64,000 bases of DNA, taken from positions 62,001-126,000 of the forward strand of contig NC_089241.1 in NCBI RefSeq assembly GCF_000512585.2. Direction: 5' to 3'. The DNA is from Kwoniella bestiolae CBS 10118 (Eukaryota > Basidiomycota > Tremellomycetes > Tremellales > Cryptococcaceae). Positions 36,499 through 47,100 of the stretch are shown in pieces. Under the pieces are notes generated by a model. That model was not told the origin of the DNA and did not search any database. It saw only the letters and a program-made list of their open reading frames with translations. The position numbers were made by a program, and so were the translations under genes. Numbering within the stretch: position 1 is the first letter of the stretch; every line of letters starts with the position of its first letter.

Positions 36499-38224
36499 TC
36501 ATGGACAGCTCAAAGTGATTTGACTAGAATTGACGACCGTCCCGCTATATACCAACAACTGTTGACCAGTTTTCAAACTTGGACATTTCTTGATTGAGCT
36601 TTTATATTCGATTCGGATCTGGGGTTTTGAAGCTTTGAGGAAGGGATCGTACTTCTCGCATTCGTCGTATTGATACTAGTTGAAGATCCCAGTCAGTCAA
36701 GTGTGCTGGAGGGACTGTAGGCTGTAGGCTGTACTTACGCAAGATTCAATCACGTTGAAATCGAATGCATTGACCAGCGATGTAGTCCAATCCGTTGATT
36801 TACCGGTATCAGGATCAGTTATCAGATCACCCGAGTTCTTGAGGTCTATACCCAACCCATTGGATCGGGCGATCGATGATAACCATAGAAGATAGTTGAC
36901 TTGATCTTGCTTGGTGATACCGAAGTTTTGTTGGTTTGTCCACTACCCCAAGATCAAAACAGGATATCAGTACTTGATACGTCTTTTCCAAAATCTTGTT
37001 CATGGAGTGAGTGCGATGAGGAGAAAACTTACAGCATCAACATTATCTGGGTCCACGGAATCACATCCCTTAGCCTTTGCAGCCTTGATCCTATCGCTCA
37101 TTATACTTTTGATATTGTTCAGACACTTCTCAGAGCGAATGTCAAGCCACCATTCACCCCATTCTCCCAGTAGGTTCGCATCTGATCCTTTGCCTGTGCA
37201 TCTCCCGGTGGAATCGGTAGATACGTTGGGACCGCAGTAACATTCCGGAAGGAATTGTTTGGCGTCGGAACTAATGACAGCACCGGATTCAAAAGCTCAG
37301 CTCGGCATGCTCCAGATTGACCGCAGGGGGATCCGAAGGTGAGTAAGGGTATGGTTGGGCACCCACCGGTATGGCTCCCATGTGCCTGCACTGAAATAAC
37401 ATCCCACCGACTTGCCTTTCGCGTGATAATTGGCACTACACCATAGAACTCTGCTTAGTGATTACCCTCTCTGCGTGGGGCAGGGAAAGAAAGAGGAAAC
37501 TCGACGTACAACTGCTCGGCGGTACTCTGAGCCATATCGACAACATACATCGTCTTGTTCAAACTCAATCCCGAAGCGGTCTTGATGATCGGCGCGTCGA
37601 TAGGTTGATTGTCCAAGTCGTAGATGAAAGAAGTTGACAAAGAGGGTTTAAAGCCTGTTTGTACAGCTAGAGTCGCTTGGGCTGGTGGGGTCGATGATGC
37701 GGAAGTGGATGTTCTGGATTTATCGTCTGTTTTGGAACTTACAGAGCTTGAGGGTTTACTTGTGCTGGTTGATTTCTTGTCATCGGATTTGGAAGTGCTT
37801 GAGGATTTCCCTGTGCCGCTAGAGCTTAAAGTTGGTATGGCACTAGAGGAGCTCGAGGACTTGGTACTGGAGGTGGTGGGAGTAGAGGATTTCTTCTCAT
37901 CGACCTTTGGAGTTATACTACTTGCGGACGCTGAAGTGGAAGCCGTCGATTTATTATCATCTTTAAAACTTTTGATACTGGTGGATGGAGTGCTTGGATT
38001 GACGGATGTTACTGTAGAAGTGACCGTCTGAGTTACGGTTACAGTCGAAGCAGAACAACTGTTAGAGGCCGAAGTCGATTTCTATAAGTGCATATCCGTA
38101 GGTCAGTTTCGCTGCATGAGTTTCGAGAGGAAAAAAAGTTAAGAAGAAGACTCACAGACTTGTCAGAAGCCAAAACAGCCGGTAAAGCCAGCAAAGTAGT
38201 CAGTAAAAGGGCGGAGGAAACCAT
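36499..38224 (-). CDS. secreted GH114 glycosidase with Ser/Thr-rich spacer
   Basis: Predicted endo-alpha-1,4-polygalactosaminidase of GH114 (PF03537), acting outside the cell. Six exons (38224-38156, 38081-37510, 37435-37367, 37270-37033, 36942-36739, 36675-36499) close to 442 aa. A signal peptide (1-19, LLLTTLLALPAVLA) is followed by a Ser/Thr/Lys-rich low-complexity spacer of about 150 residues, then the catalytic domain. Domain marks are MYVVDMAQSTAEQL, KSVGCYFSAGTWEPYR, GEWWLDIRS, GCDSVDPDNVDAW (acidic residues of the active site), GLGIDLKNSGD and FNVIESCYQYDECEKY. A Cys-containing insert, FLPECYCGPN, is unusual. The acceptor of exon 3 could be a few bases upstream. The spacer is probably heavily O-glycosylated. 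Confidence 0.87.
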
Positions 38225-38288
38225 GTTGACACTGCCTTGTGAGATATATGGGGGATGAACAGTGAAGGCTGCTTCGAACGGATTTCAC

Positions 38289-38296
38289 TTATATAT
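38289..38296 (-). promoter_or_regulatory. TATA-like box of the GH114 gene
   Basis: TATATAAG on the minus strand, about 65 bases upstream of the ATG at 38224. Confidence 0.4.
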
Positions 38297-39064
38297 CCAT
38301 TGGATCAGAGATTCAATCGTCAGACAGAAGTCACTTGGCACAGCATTACACTGAACGGATCTGGAGGTACATCCTAAACATTACTGCTTTAAGAGAGGTT
38401 ATTACCATTCTCGTCTTCGGTGATGGATAACAGCACAGCTTATAAGGTTTATGAGAGGGGATGATAACGAGAACGAGAGTGGATGATCGACCGTTCCTGG
38501 TGGCTTGGGGCCAGGTTCCGGCAAACATGAAAAAGGCTGTAAGTGGAAATAATCTCATGCTGGTCTCGAGTATGAAGTCGCTTAGAAAGGTTTTTCGCAC
38601 ATGTCAGCAAACGGTCTGAAAATGCTGGTCTCCATAGGCTCATCAATGGTAGTTTGGCGCTTGTCGCGGGAGTCCTCGGCACGGTGTCGATGAAATTTGA
38701 AATCGCTCGCAGGAGAGGGAATGCCATAGCCCCGAGATCTGTCTTCACCGTCTCACGTACCCGATCTGACTGGACATACAGGAAGAAATTGGCACATACA
38801 TATGCAAGTACCTGCACAGCCAGTCACTAGAGACGCACAGAGTACAGTCTAGAATTCGGTTCTGAGAGTGATGCATAAAGTCAACGATGCCGTGTCTTAC
38901 CTGGTCGGTTGTTATCGGTTCTCGTCGGCCCAACACCAGAAAGTATCGCGTCCACTCCTTACTTTGCTACTTCTACCACACGTCCCCGACAAGTACCGGC
39001 CATACATCTCTGCTTAGCTCTCAGCACAACGTCGTTATTGGTATAGCATAAAGATCCTATCATC
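38297..39064. promoter_or_regulatory. divergent promoter region, GH114 / Aro80-like
   Basis: About 0.8 kb between divergent genes. A 122-codon open frame on the minus strand (38449-38817) has no family resemblance and is probably chance. I see no gene. Confidence 0.4.
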
Positions 39065-41866
39065 ATGCCAGTTCAGCGCTCGACACCCTCAGAAGGCTCC
39101 ACTCCCAAGAAAGCAGCACATGTGAGGACATACCAAGCATGTGAATCCTGCCGAGCTGCAAAACTCCGATGCGACCTGGGAAGCCCGGACGCACCTCGTG
39201 ATCCACCTTGTCGACGATGTCTGCGGACGGGACGTCAATGTAATTTCACCCAGACGTATCAGAGGAAGGCCAACGCTGGGAAGTCAAATACCCCCTCATC
39301 GGCAATACCGATATCTCAGAGTGCGAATGCTGTTCAACAACCATTTCAGTACAAGCCGTCCAGCAGTAGTACTCCTATACAATCGATTGGAGGGGAGGAC
39401 ACTGGCGATTTCAAGTTCGTCAGAGCAGAGACATTAGAGAATCCAGCGGATGCTTTGAGGATACTTTGTGCAGCTGCTGAAGAAGAGAATGTGGTAGGCA
39501 GGGAAGAGCCGCGACAACATATAGAGCATGTCGTCGGAACGGGATTATGGAACCAATGGGTACCGGTCCGAGATGGGTTGTTGACTGCTGATGAAGCTAC
39601 GACTCTGCTTGCTTAGTGAGTATACAATATCAACATGTCATTGTATCTATCTACTTGAGAGCTAAGGATGACGAACCAGCTTCGGAACGTACATCAACAA
39701 GATGTTACCCATAGTCCCTCTCCAATTGTTCCAGCCCGAACATTTCCCTATCCTCTTACAAGAATCGCTCTTACTTGCCGCTATGGTCTGTACGGCCGCG
39801 AGATATATGGATATGGGAGACTCGTATGACCCATTCGAGCCCCGCAGGTCGAGGATAGTCCAGAACAAAGTGACGAGCTGGATACGCGAAAGGATTGGGT
39901 ATATAGCGATGGGAGAGTGAGTAGCTGTATTCCTCCCTGACTTCTGATGTCATTTACCAATGAGAACCATCGAGCTCACGCTTCATCAGAACATCGTCAC
40001 GTACGATAGGAACCGTGGAGGCTCTGCTCATTCTCAGCGAATGGCCACCTCAAGCGATGTTGCTTTCCGACAACAGCGTGAAAGTAGAGCCCAACTTGCA
40101 TCGACGACCGGCGAACCCTTGTAAAGTATATGATGATCTATCGTGGACAATGGTGGGATTGGTGAGTAGTGGTACATGTAGTCCACGCATGGCCTAGCTG
40201 ACGAACATGTCTGTAGGCTGCCCGTATAGCTCAGGAGCTAGGATTGCATGACGAGAAGGCGTACCCGTCGGAAGCTCAATCTGAATGGTCTGTTCATCGA
40301 AGACATAGAACATGGATATGTGAGGCGCGAAAATCTCTTGCAGTGTAGTAACTTTCAGCTGACGTGGGACTTCATAGTCTGCCAGGCAGCTGACCGACAG
40401 TAAGTATTGCGAGACCTGGGCGCCAGGCTTGTCAGCTGATTGCAGTAAAGTGCATCGGTACGGCTTGGTAGGGGATCTTTGATACAAGGTATGTTCTTCT
40501 CAGGAGGTCATGTATCGAAGTGCTGACAAGGATTCCAGCCAGTACGTTTTTGAGTCCGCTGCTAGGTGGTGATATCAGACTGATGACAATGTAGAGATGC
40601 CTACTGGATGGTGGGATGCTCTTGGAGAGTTCAGCCGCCTGTCTGGAGATGAGACCTTTCCTTTTCCACGGGTACAAGTGAAATGGAAGGAAATCATGCT
40701 GGTTGCGCAGTTCACCCATGTAAGTGAGGCTGTCTGATATCATGGGACATTGATGAAGCTGATTATAATTCAGATGATCGGTTTGATCCAAGAGCAATTC
40801 TACGATTCAGCCGACATCACCTCCGAACTGATCAGGACCGGCAAGTTCGAGAATACCTTGCATAGGTTGAAGCCTGAATTAGATATGGCATGGCATTTGA
40901 AAGCTGGTGATCTACCTACTTACAATCTGTTTGACCATGAAGGCCCAACATTCACGGAGGATGAATTGAGAGAACTGCGTTGGAGGCTGGATCTAGATTA
41001 TATACGGTAAGTGCTGCCTACTCATATCAGCGAACATGTCGCTAACAACTTTTCGTCCATAGGCTGTACGGTAATGCCATAGCGATGCGAGCTGCACAAG
41101 CTCGTGTGATGAGGCGGCACAAGGTGAGCTGGGATTGAGATTGATACTGATCATACCATGGCTGATCTCGGATTGCAGACAAGAAACCAAAACGATCGTG
41201 TCTTCCAAGCTAGCGTGATCAACTCGACCGAAGGGCCTTTCATCATCGAAGCTGTGGATGCGGCTGTCTCTCTGGTCAAGTACGGTATCGCATTGCACAA
41301 GAAGGGATTATTGCGCTATTGTCCCAGTCGAGTGTTTCTCAAATTGGTGAGCATATCTCTGGAGCAGTGATCGACGGCCATGGTTGCTCATACAGCAGTA
41401 CAGGTGTTTGCGAGCGTCTTCTTGATGAAAGTAAGTCCCCCAACATATCCCATAGGGTCTGTGCTAACCCCTATTCCAGGCGGTATCGTTCGGAGCAGTT
41501 GGACAGCCAGAGCAAGACATCGTCAATCTCCAATGTTCTCTCATTGAAGCCCTCAAAGGCGCAAGTGTGGATGACAAGCATGTCGCAGGGTACCTTGCCG
41601 GAATGCTCAGGAGAGTCTTCCCTGCCATCCCCACTGGTCCATCAAGGATGCACACTGAACCGAGCACATTCGATGACATATCGAATATTGATACGACCAA
41701 TATCTTATCGCTTTTCGGTTTCGACGCTGAAACTTCACCTAACAATGGGGATTTTGAATCGTTAGCTGGGTTTGGGTATGATCCGAGATCGATCGTGTCG
41801 GATATAGAGGAGATGTTGGCTGCTTCGAATGCTTATCAAGGAGAATTGCAGCATCCCATACTATGA
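39065..41866 (+). CDS. Aro80/Tbs1-like Zn2Cys6 transcription factor
   Basis: Nuclear regulator. The zinc cluster at residues 26-59, CESCRAAKLRCDLGSPDAP then CRRCLRTGRQC, has the long DLGSPDAPRDPP loop seen in Aro80, the activator of aromatic amino-acid catabolism. The fungal MHR domain follows: YFGTYINKMLPIVPL, LLLAAMVCTAARYMDM, SRTIGTVEALLILSEWPP, then AARIAQELGLH and a RTWIFCQAADR segment made by an intron from about 40314 to 40371. Later parts are IGLIQEQFYDSADITSELI and RLYGNAIAMRAAQARVMRR. The protein ends after an acidic tail with DIEEMLAASNAYQG. The first exon ends near 39615 and about eleven introns are visible. I have not fixed every junction between 40380 and 40610. The target pathway is inferred from similarity only. 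Confidence 0.83.
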
Positions 41867-42542
41867 TCAGACTGAATGTGACTGTCGAGCAAAGCTAGAC
41901 TGGCCTGAAATGATTGTAGAAATTTTCTTTTGGCCCTTGTAATGGTTTGATCTATTCCCACACGACTAGACCACAATGGTCGAATTTCACATTGCATGTA
42001 TGTTTGGTTCGTATGTTTGGTTCCGGACGTACGTGCTCCTTGTTTCACGCTCTATGGCATATGCTTTCAGCCAAGCCAAAACTTTATCTACATTTCGTTC
42101 ACACGGTAAAAGATGATGTACTTATTGTGTAGCATTTACAGAGCATGCGTATGTACACTTTAGGGGAGGACAGCGAAACAATCCGATATGTATAGATCTG
42201 TATGTTGGACCTGAAATCGATGCTGGTCAGGCTTTCATCCCTGCAAAGAATGTTCCTCGAATGGTCTAGTCTCTTGAGTCTCCCAGTGGTCTTCGCACTA
42301 GAAATCTACCGTCTATTCCAAATTGGGAGATTTACGAAGTCCGCTCTAGGTTTCGATGTTCATGGGCTTCATCGAGAGCTGAGCCCTTGCTGAGCTACAA
42401 TTAAGACGTCAAAACGCAGACAAAGGATACGGTAAGGATGGCGCAGTCTTTCATGACTGAACAGTATAAATAGCTCAATCATCCTTTCCGCTCTTGAAAG
42501 TATTTCATCACAGATGAATTCAATCAATTATCGCAACCCAAT
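41867..42542. promoter_or_regulatory. intergenic region with aquaporin promoter
   Basis: A TATAAATAG box lies at 42465-42473, 70 bases upstream of the aquaporin ATG. The remainder shows no gene. Confidence 0.5.
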
Positions 42543-43904
42543 ATGAGTCTCAAGAATATGACCAGCTTCTCGAAACGTTCCGAAGCAACTACTGCCCTTC
42601 CACAGGTATCGCCTTTGACAGAAGGTCCACCAGCAGCTGTAGAGGCTGGGAACCTGTGGCATAACCTTAGGCACCCTTCACCTGTGGGATGTTATAAGCA
42701 GAGTGAGTCCTCACCTCTGGCATCTGTGTCGCTGCACAGCCACAGAACGAGTGCTGACTAGACTTGAGCAGTCCATGTTGCGCTGGTGAGATGTCCTCCC
42801 CATCCCCTTGGTCTGATATCGACTGACTTGGAAGATGAAATGGACTACTATTTATAGCTGGGCGAGTTCGTCGGCACCTTCCTCTTCCTCTTTTTCGCCT
42901 ATGCAGGAGTGATGGTCGGTAAGAGCTCTCTGGGCGGAACACCCTCTACCACCAGCGAGTTCTTGGTATTCTTGCTATTTGGAGCCACGAGCTTTGGGGC
43001 AAGTCTAGCTATCAATGTTTGGATCTTCTTCAGAGTGTCTGGTGGACTGTTCAACCCTGCTGTGAGTTCGCAATGCTAAGATACTACCATCAGTAAGCTG
43101 ACACGAAGTGTAGGTCACCACTGCATTCGTCCTTTGCGGGTTGATGCATCCTATCAGGTATGTACAGTCCACCTGGAGAAAGATGTTTTTCGGAGACAGC
43201 TGATGAAACCATTCAGAGGTGCACTCATCTTCATCGATCAACTTATAGCTGGAATCTGTGCGGCCGCGGTCGTAGACGCTCTGACACCCGGTCCACTGAG
43301 CGTTGACAACGCCTTAGGACGTGAGTGGGCGCTCAGTCTTGTGTGTGTAGTACATCTCGGTATGAGGAAAGCTGAGTTCACTCTGGATCAGCAAACGTTT
43401 CTGTTTCTCAAGGACTGTTCATGGAGATGTTCCTCACTGCCGAGCTGATCCTGGCTATCTTCATGGTACGTACCCTCTCCTCGGGGTGTGTGATATACAT
43501 TCTTTAGTTGTTCTGTGCTGATATAGACCTGATGATAGCTGGCAGTCGAGAAACATCGAGGAACGTTCCTCGCACCGCTTGGTATCGGCATCGCCTTATT
43601 CATGGGTCACATGGTAGGAATATACTATACTGGGGCAGGACTCAATCCTGCTCGATCACTGGGTCCAGCAGTCGTAGAAAAGACTTTCCCGGGGTATCAC
43701 TGGATATACTGTGAGTCCCTGAACAAACTGCTACATTCGTCCCACGATGGGCGGAAATGCTGATACGAGAAATGTTGTTAAGGGATCGGGCCCTTACTTG
43801 GCTCTCTCCTTGCTTCGGTCTTCTACAAGATGCTCAGAGTGTTTGAGTACTACACCGCGAATGCGGAACAAGATGATGATGGACGTGGTGCGAAGCTGGT
43901 GTAG
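42543..43904 (+). CDS. aquaporin (orthodox water-channel type)
   Basis: Plasma-membrane major intrinsic protein. Eight exons (42543-42702, 42772-42785, 42858-43061, 43114-43157, 43217-43320, 43413-43465, 43539-43710, 43783-43904) give 290 aa. The second exon is only 14 nt. Six membrane helices are visible, with both NPA boxes: GGLFNPAVT and [12 protein letters not shown]. By comparison with human AQP1 (GHLLAIDYTGCGINPARS) the matching segment here is [18 protein letters not shown]. The selectivity-filter His and Arg are therefore kept, and the mercury-sensitive Cys is replaced by Ala. This points to water rather than glycerol transport. The N-terminal 55 residues are hydrophilic. The tail ends in an acidic stretch (EQDDDGRG). 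Confidence 0.9.
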
Positions 43905-44137
43905 ACATATACTGATATCATTATTGAGTGGTATCGGCTGGAATGAAAATGATCTATGGAGAAAGGAAGAGGTATGTTGAAGGTCAGGAAGAAAATGAAT
44001 GGACAAAATCGGGTTGATTTCCATTTTGAATGATGTAGATGTGAAAAAATTATACACAAAAATACTATATAGTCCTATCTATGAATGTTTTTCAATGTCC
44101 TTGGGAAAATAGTATTTGTCAGGTCAGATGACAATAT

Positions 44138-47100
44138 TTATGCTGCGTTCTTTTCGGTAGCTCGCGATTTCGTTCTTGAAACGGTTTTCATGGAATCTTC
44201 ACTTGGAGTGGGTTTCTCCTTACCTGTGTTTTTAGGCTAAACCCATCATTGTATGGTCAGCATGATATCTTGTTAAGCGGGAAGGTGTTAAGGACTTACC
44301 ACACGAGCAAGGTAGTATAATCCAATAGCAGCGAAGACGTTGAAAATTATGTAGACCCACATCAGGCCGAAGTCTCTCCATCTATCCAAGGAATATCATC
44401 GTCAGCCATTTATAATGCTTGCGATTGAGCCAAGCTGGGCGGAAAAAGGAGAAGTAGGACTCACCGATTGCCATAACTCAGGTTGAAACCCGTCAAGAAA
44501 GTATTTGTATTCTCGATCGTGCAGAACTGACATTGACTACTGGCGTTTTCATCCAACAAGTATCCTCCGGCCACGCTCATGTAGGTGCTGAGGTACGACT
44601 GACAAGTTTCGCCCGCTGGTGGATCAAAGACGAGATATTCGATGTCCGAGCATTGGACTCTGGTATTGGCAACTGCGACACTGAGAATTCCCTCGACCAA
44701 GTAGGTGAAGGGAGATACTCTGTACATGAACTTCCAGAATCCTGGAAGAGAGTTGTACACCACCAAAACACTACATCGCCTCGTCAGCAAGAAGCTCAAG
44801 AGGAGTACGAAAACGGACTTACCCATTGAAGATTAAACATAACGAGAACATCAATTGAGCGATATTACCCGCCGTCTCGGCCAATTCCATTCCTGCCACA
44901 ATTGCAGTAGCGAAAGTAGAGGTGAACAGGAAGAAGACTTGCATGTACAACCACATGAGAGCTCCTCGGACGTTGACGGTATCGGTAGGGATGGCATTTC
45001 GGTAATAGCCAATAGGATAGTACCAGCAGAGGAAGAAGAGGGTACCGACGAGCACTGAGAGGAGACCATCAGTACAAGCCTGAAACACTTAAGGGTTGAA
45101 ATACTTACTGGACCATGGAATCTCAACAACGATGTTACTTAAGATAAACACTTTCCAACTGTATGTCTTGGATGGTCGCTCTCGCGATTCGTACAAGCTT
45201 CGCTGGACTACGAAATTGGGCATGATTTGTTGAACGAGTTGACCGAAGATCAAGAAGGACTGAAGTGTACGGCGTGATCAGCGGTGTTACGAGGATCGAG
45301 CTATACGTTACTACTCACCATGAACGCCGAGAATAGCTGACTTTGAAGACCCAGCTGAGAGGTATCCGCTTTGAAAAAAGAGAAACCGATGAATAGAGCC
45401 TACCAGAAAGTGTTAGCTCGAAGACAGCTCAGGCGAAAATAAATAGCCACCTACTGATGCGATAGCAAGGAAAAACTTGGAATAAATGTAAGAGGGAGTT
45501 CGCCAGTATTGTTCGAACACTCGCTTGAGGACCACCAAAAACTGGACTCCGAAGGGCGCAGCAAATTCAGAGTACGCTGCCTTATCGGCTTTCGTGTTTT
45601 TGGGCGTGTCCTTCGAGGCACCTTCAATCTTCAACTGGTCGAGTTCCTCTCGCACACGAACACGTTCAGGACTGTCTATCCACGTTTGATGCCAATCGAC
45701 AGCGGTGTGACTTCCAGGGGCAGCACCGATGGCAGCGAGCATCCATTCTGCTGGATTCTCGCCAGGAGGGCATTGCGGTGCACCGTTCCTTGTGAAGTAG
45801 TCGATAAGGATGTGGGAGCCCTTGCCTACTTCTCCGAAGTATACGGTCTTGCCGCCTTTCGCTAAGAAGAGAAGACGATCGAAATTTTCGAACAGAATCG
45901 CCGAAGGTTGATGAATGGTGCACAAGATAGCTTGTCCGTTTTCAGTGAGCTTTCGTAGAAGTTGAAGGATGTTCCATGAAGTCTGAGAATCTAAACCAGA
46001 GGTGGGTTCATCCAAGAACAGAAGCAATTCCGGCTTGGCAACAAGTTCCACACCGATTGTCAAACGTTTTCTCTGCTCGACGTTGAGACCTATGCGCAAT
46101 AGGAAAGTCAGTTGTTGTAACGTGTTACTGTATAGAAACGACAACTCACCTTCACCAGGTACACCGACCACTGCATCGGCATAACCATCCATTTCCAGGA
46201 GTTTCAGTACTTCTTCGACGTACTCGTACTTCTCCTTCCTGGTGACGTGTTTAGGTTGTCTGAGCAACGCACTGAATCGCAAAGCCTCTCGGACGGTACT
46301 GGTCTGAAGATGAAGATCTTGTTGTTGGACGTAACCAGTCTTTCGCTGGAAGGATACGTCTCGTTGATGTCCGTCGACAAGCATTTCTCCGGTAACGACA
46401 CCCATGGTAACTCGAGTAGCCAACACATCGAGGAGTGTCGTTTTACCAGCTCCGGATACACCCTACAATCCCCAATTATAAGCTATTGTTCCTACCAAGT
46501 CTGTGAGAGTACTTACCATCAGGGCAGTAAGAGTACCAGGCTTGACCCATCCATCAACGTGATCCAGAATACGTCTCGTCTCCTTCTTGATCTTGATATC
46601 GTACACCACGTCTCGCCAAGAGAAGATAGAAGTTTGCCTTTGAATGATCGCTACATCACCACCACCAGAAGAGTTGTTTACGTCTGACGCTTTGACCTTG
46701 TGATCCGATCCTTCCGAGTCAGCATCGCTACGTTTGGATGATTTGAGTTCTTCGGGGATTTGGCCTTTAGGATACACCAAGATTTCACCCTTCGATTGCT
46801 TTTCCGTGATTACCTCTGTTAAAGAGAAGATCAGTCAATTGAATTTAGATAGGATATTGTCAACTCACCAGTGGCGCCAATGTAGGTAGCGAAGAAGAAG
46901 AACATGAAAGCCAACAGGATACCAAAGTTCCTCCACTTGTGAGCATGGAAGTAATCATATGACAAAGCGATGTAGGTATCACCATTGACCACACCAGAAC
47001 CGGCGGTCGCACCCACAACACTGCAAATCCGATTGGTAGCGCCAACGTCGGCATAGCCAGGAATCTGAGGTGAGGGCACGTAGGACGAACAGGTGAATTC

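Noticed and set aside
37624..38031. 135-codon open frame on the plus strand
   Set aside because: It is the antisense of the Ser/Thr-rich spacer of the GH114 gene. Low-complexity Ser codons read backwards often leave an open frame.
38449..38817. 122-codon minus-strand frame between GH114 and the Aro80-like gene
   Set aside because: Composition unlike the neighbours, no recognisable motif, no intron structure that extends it.
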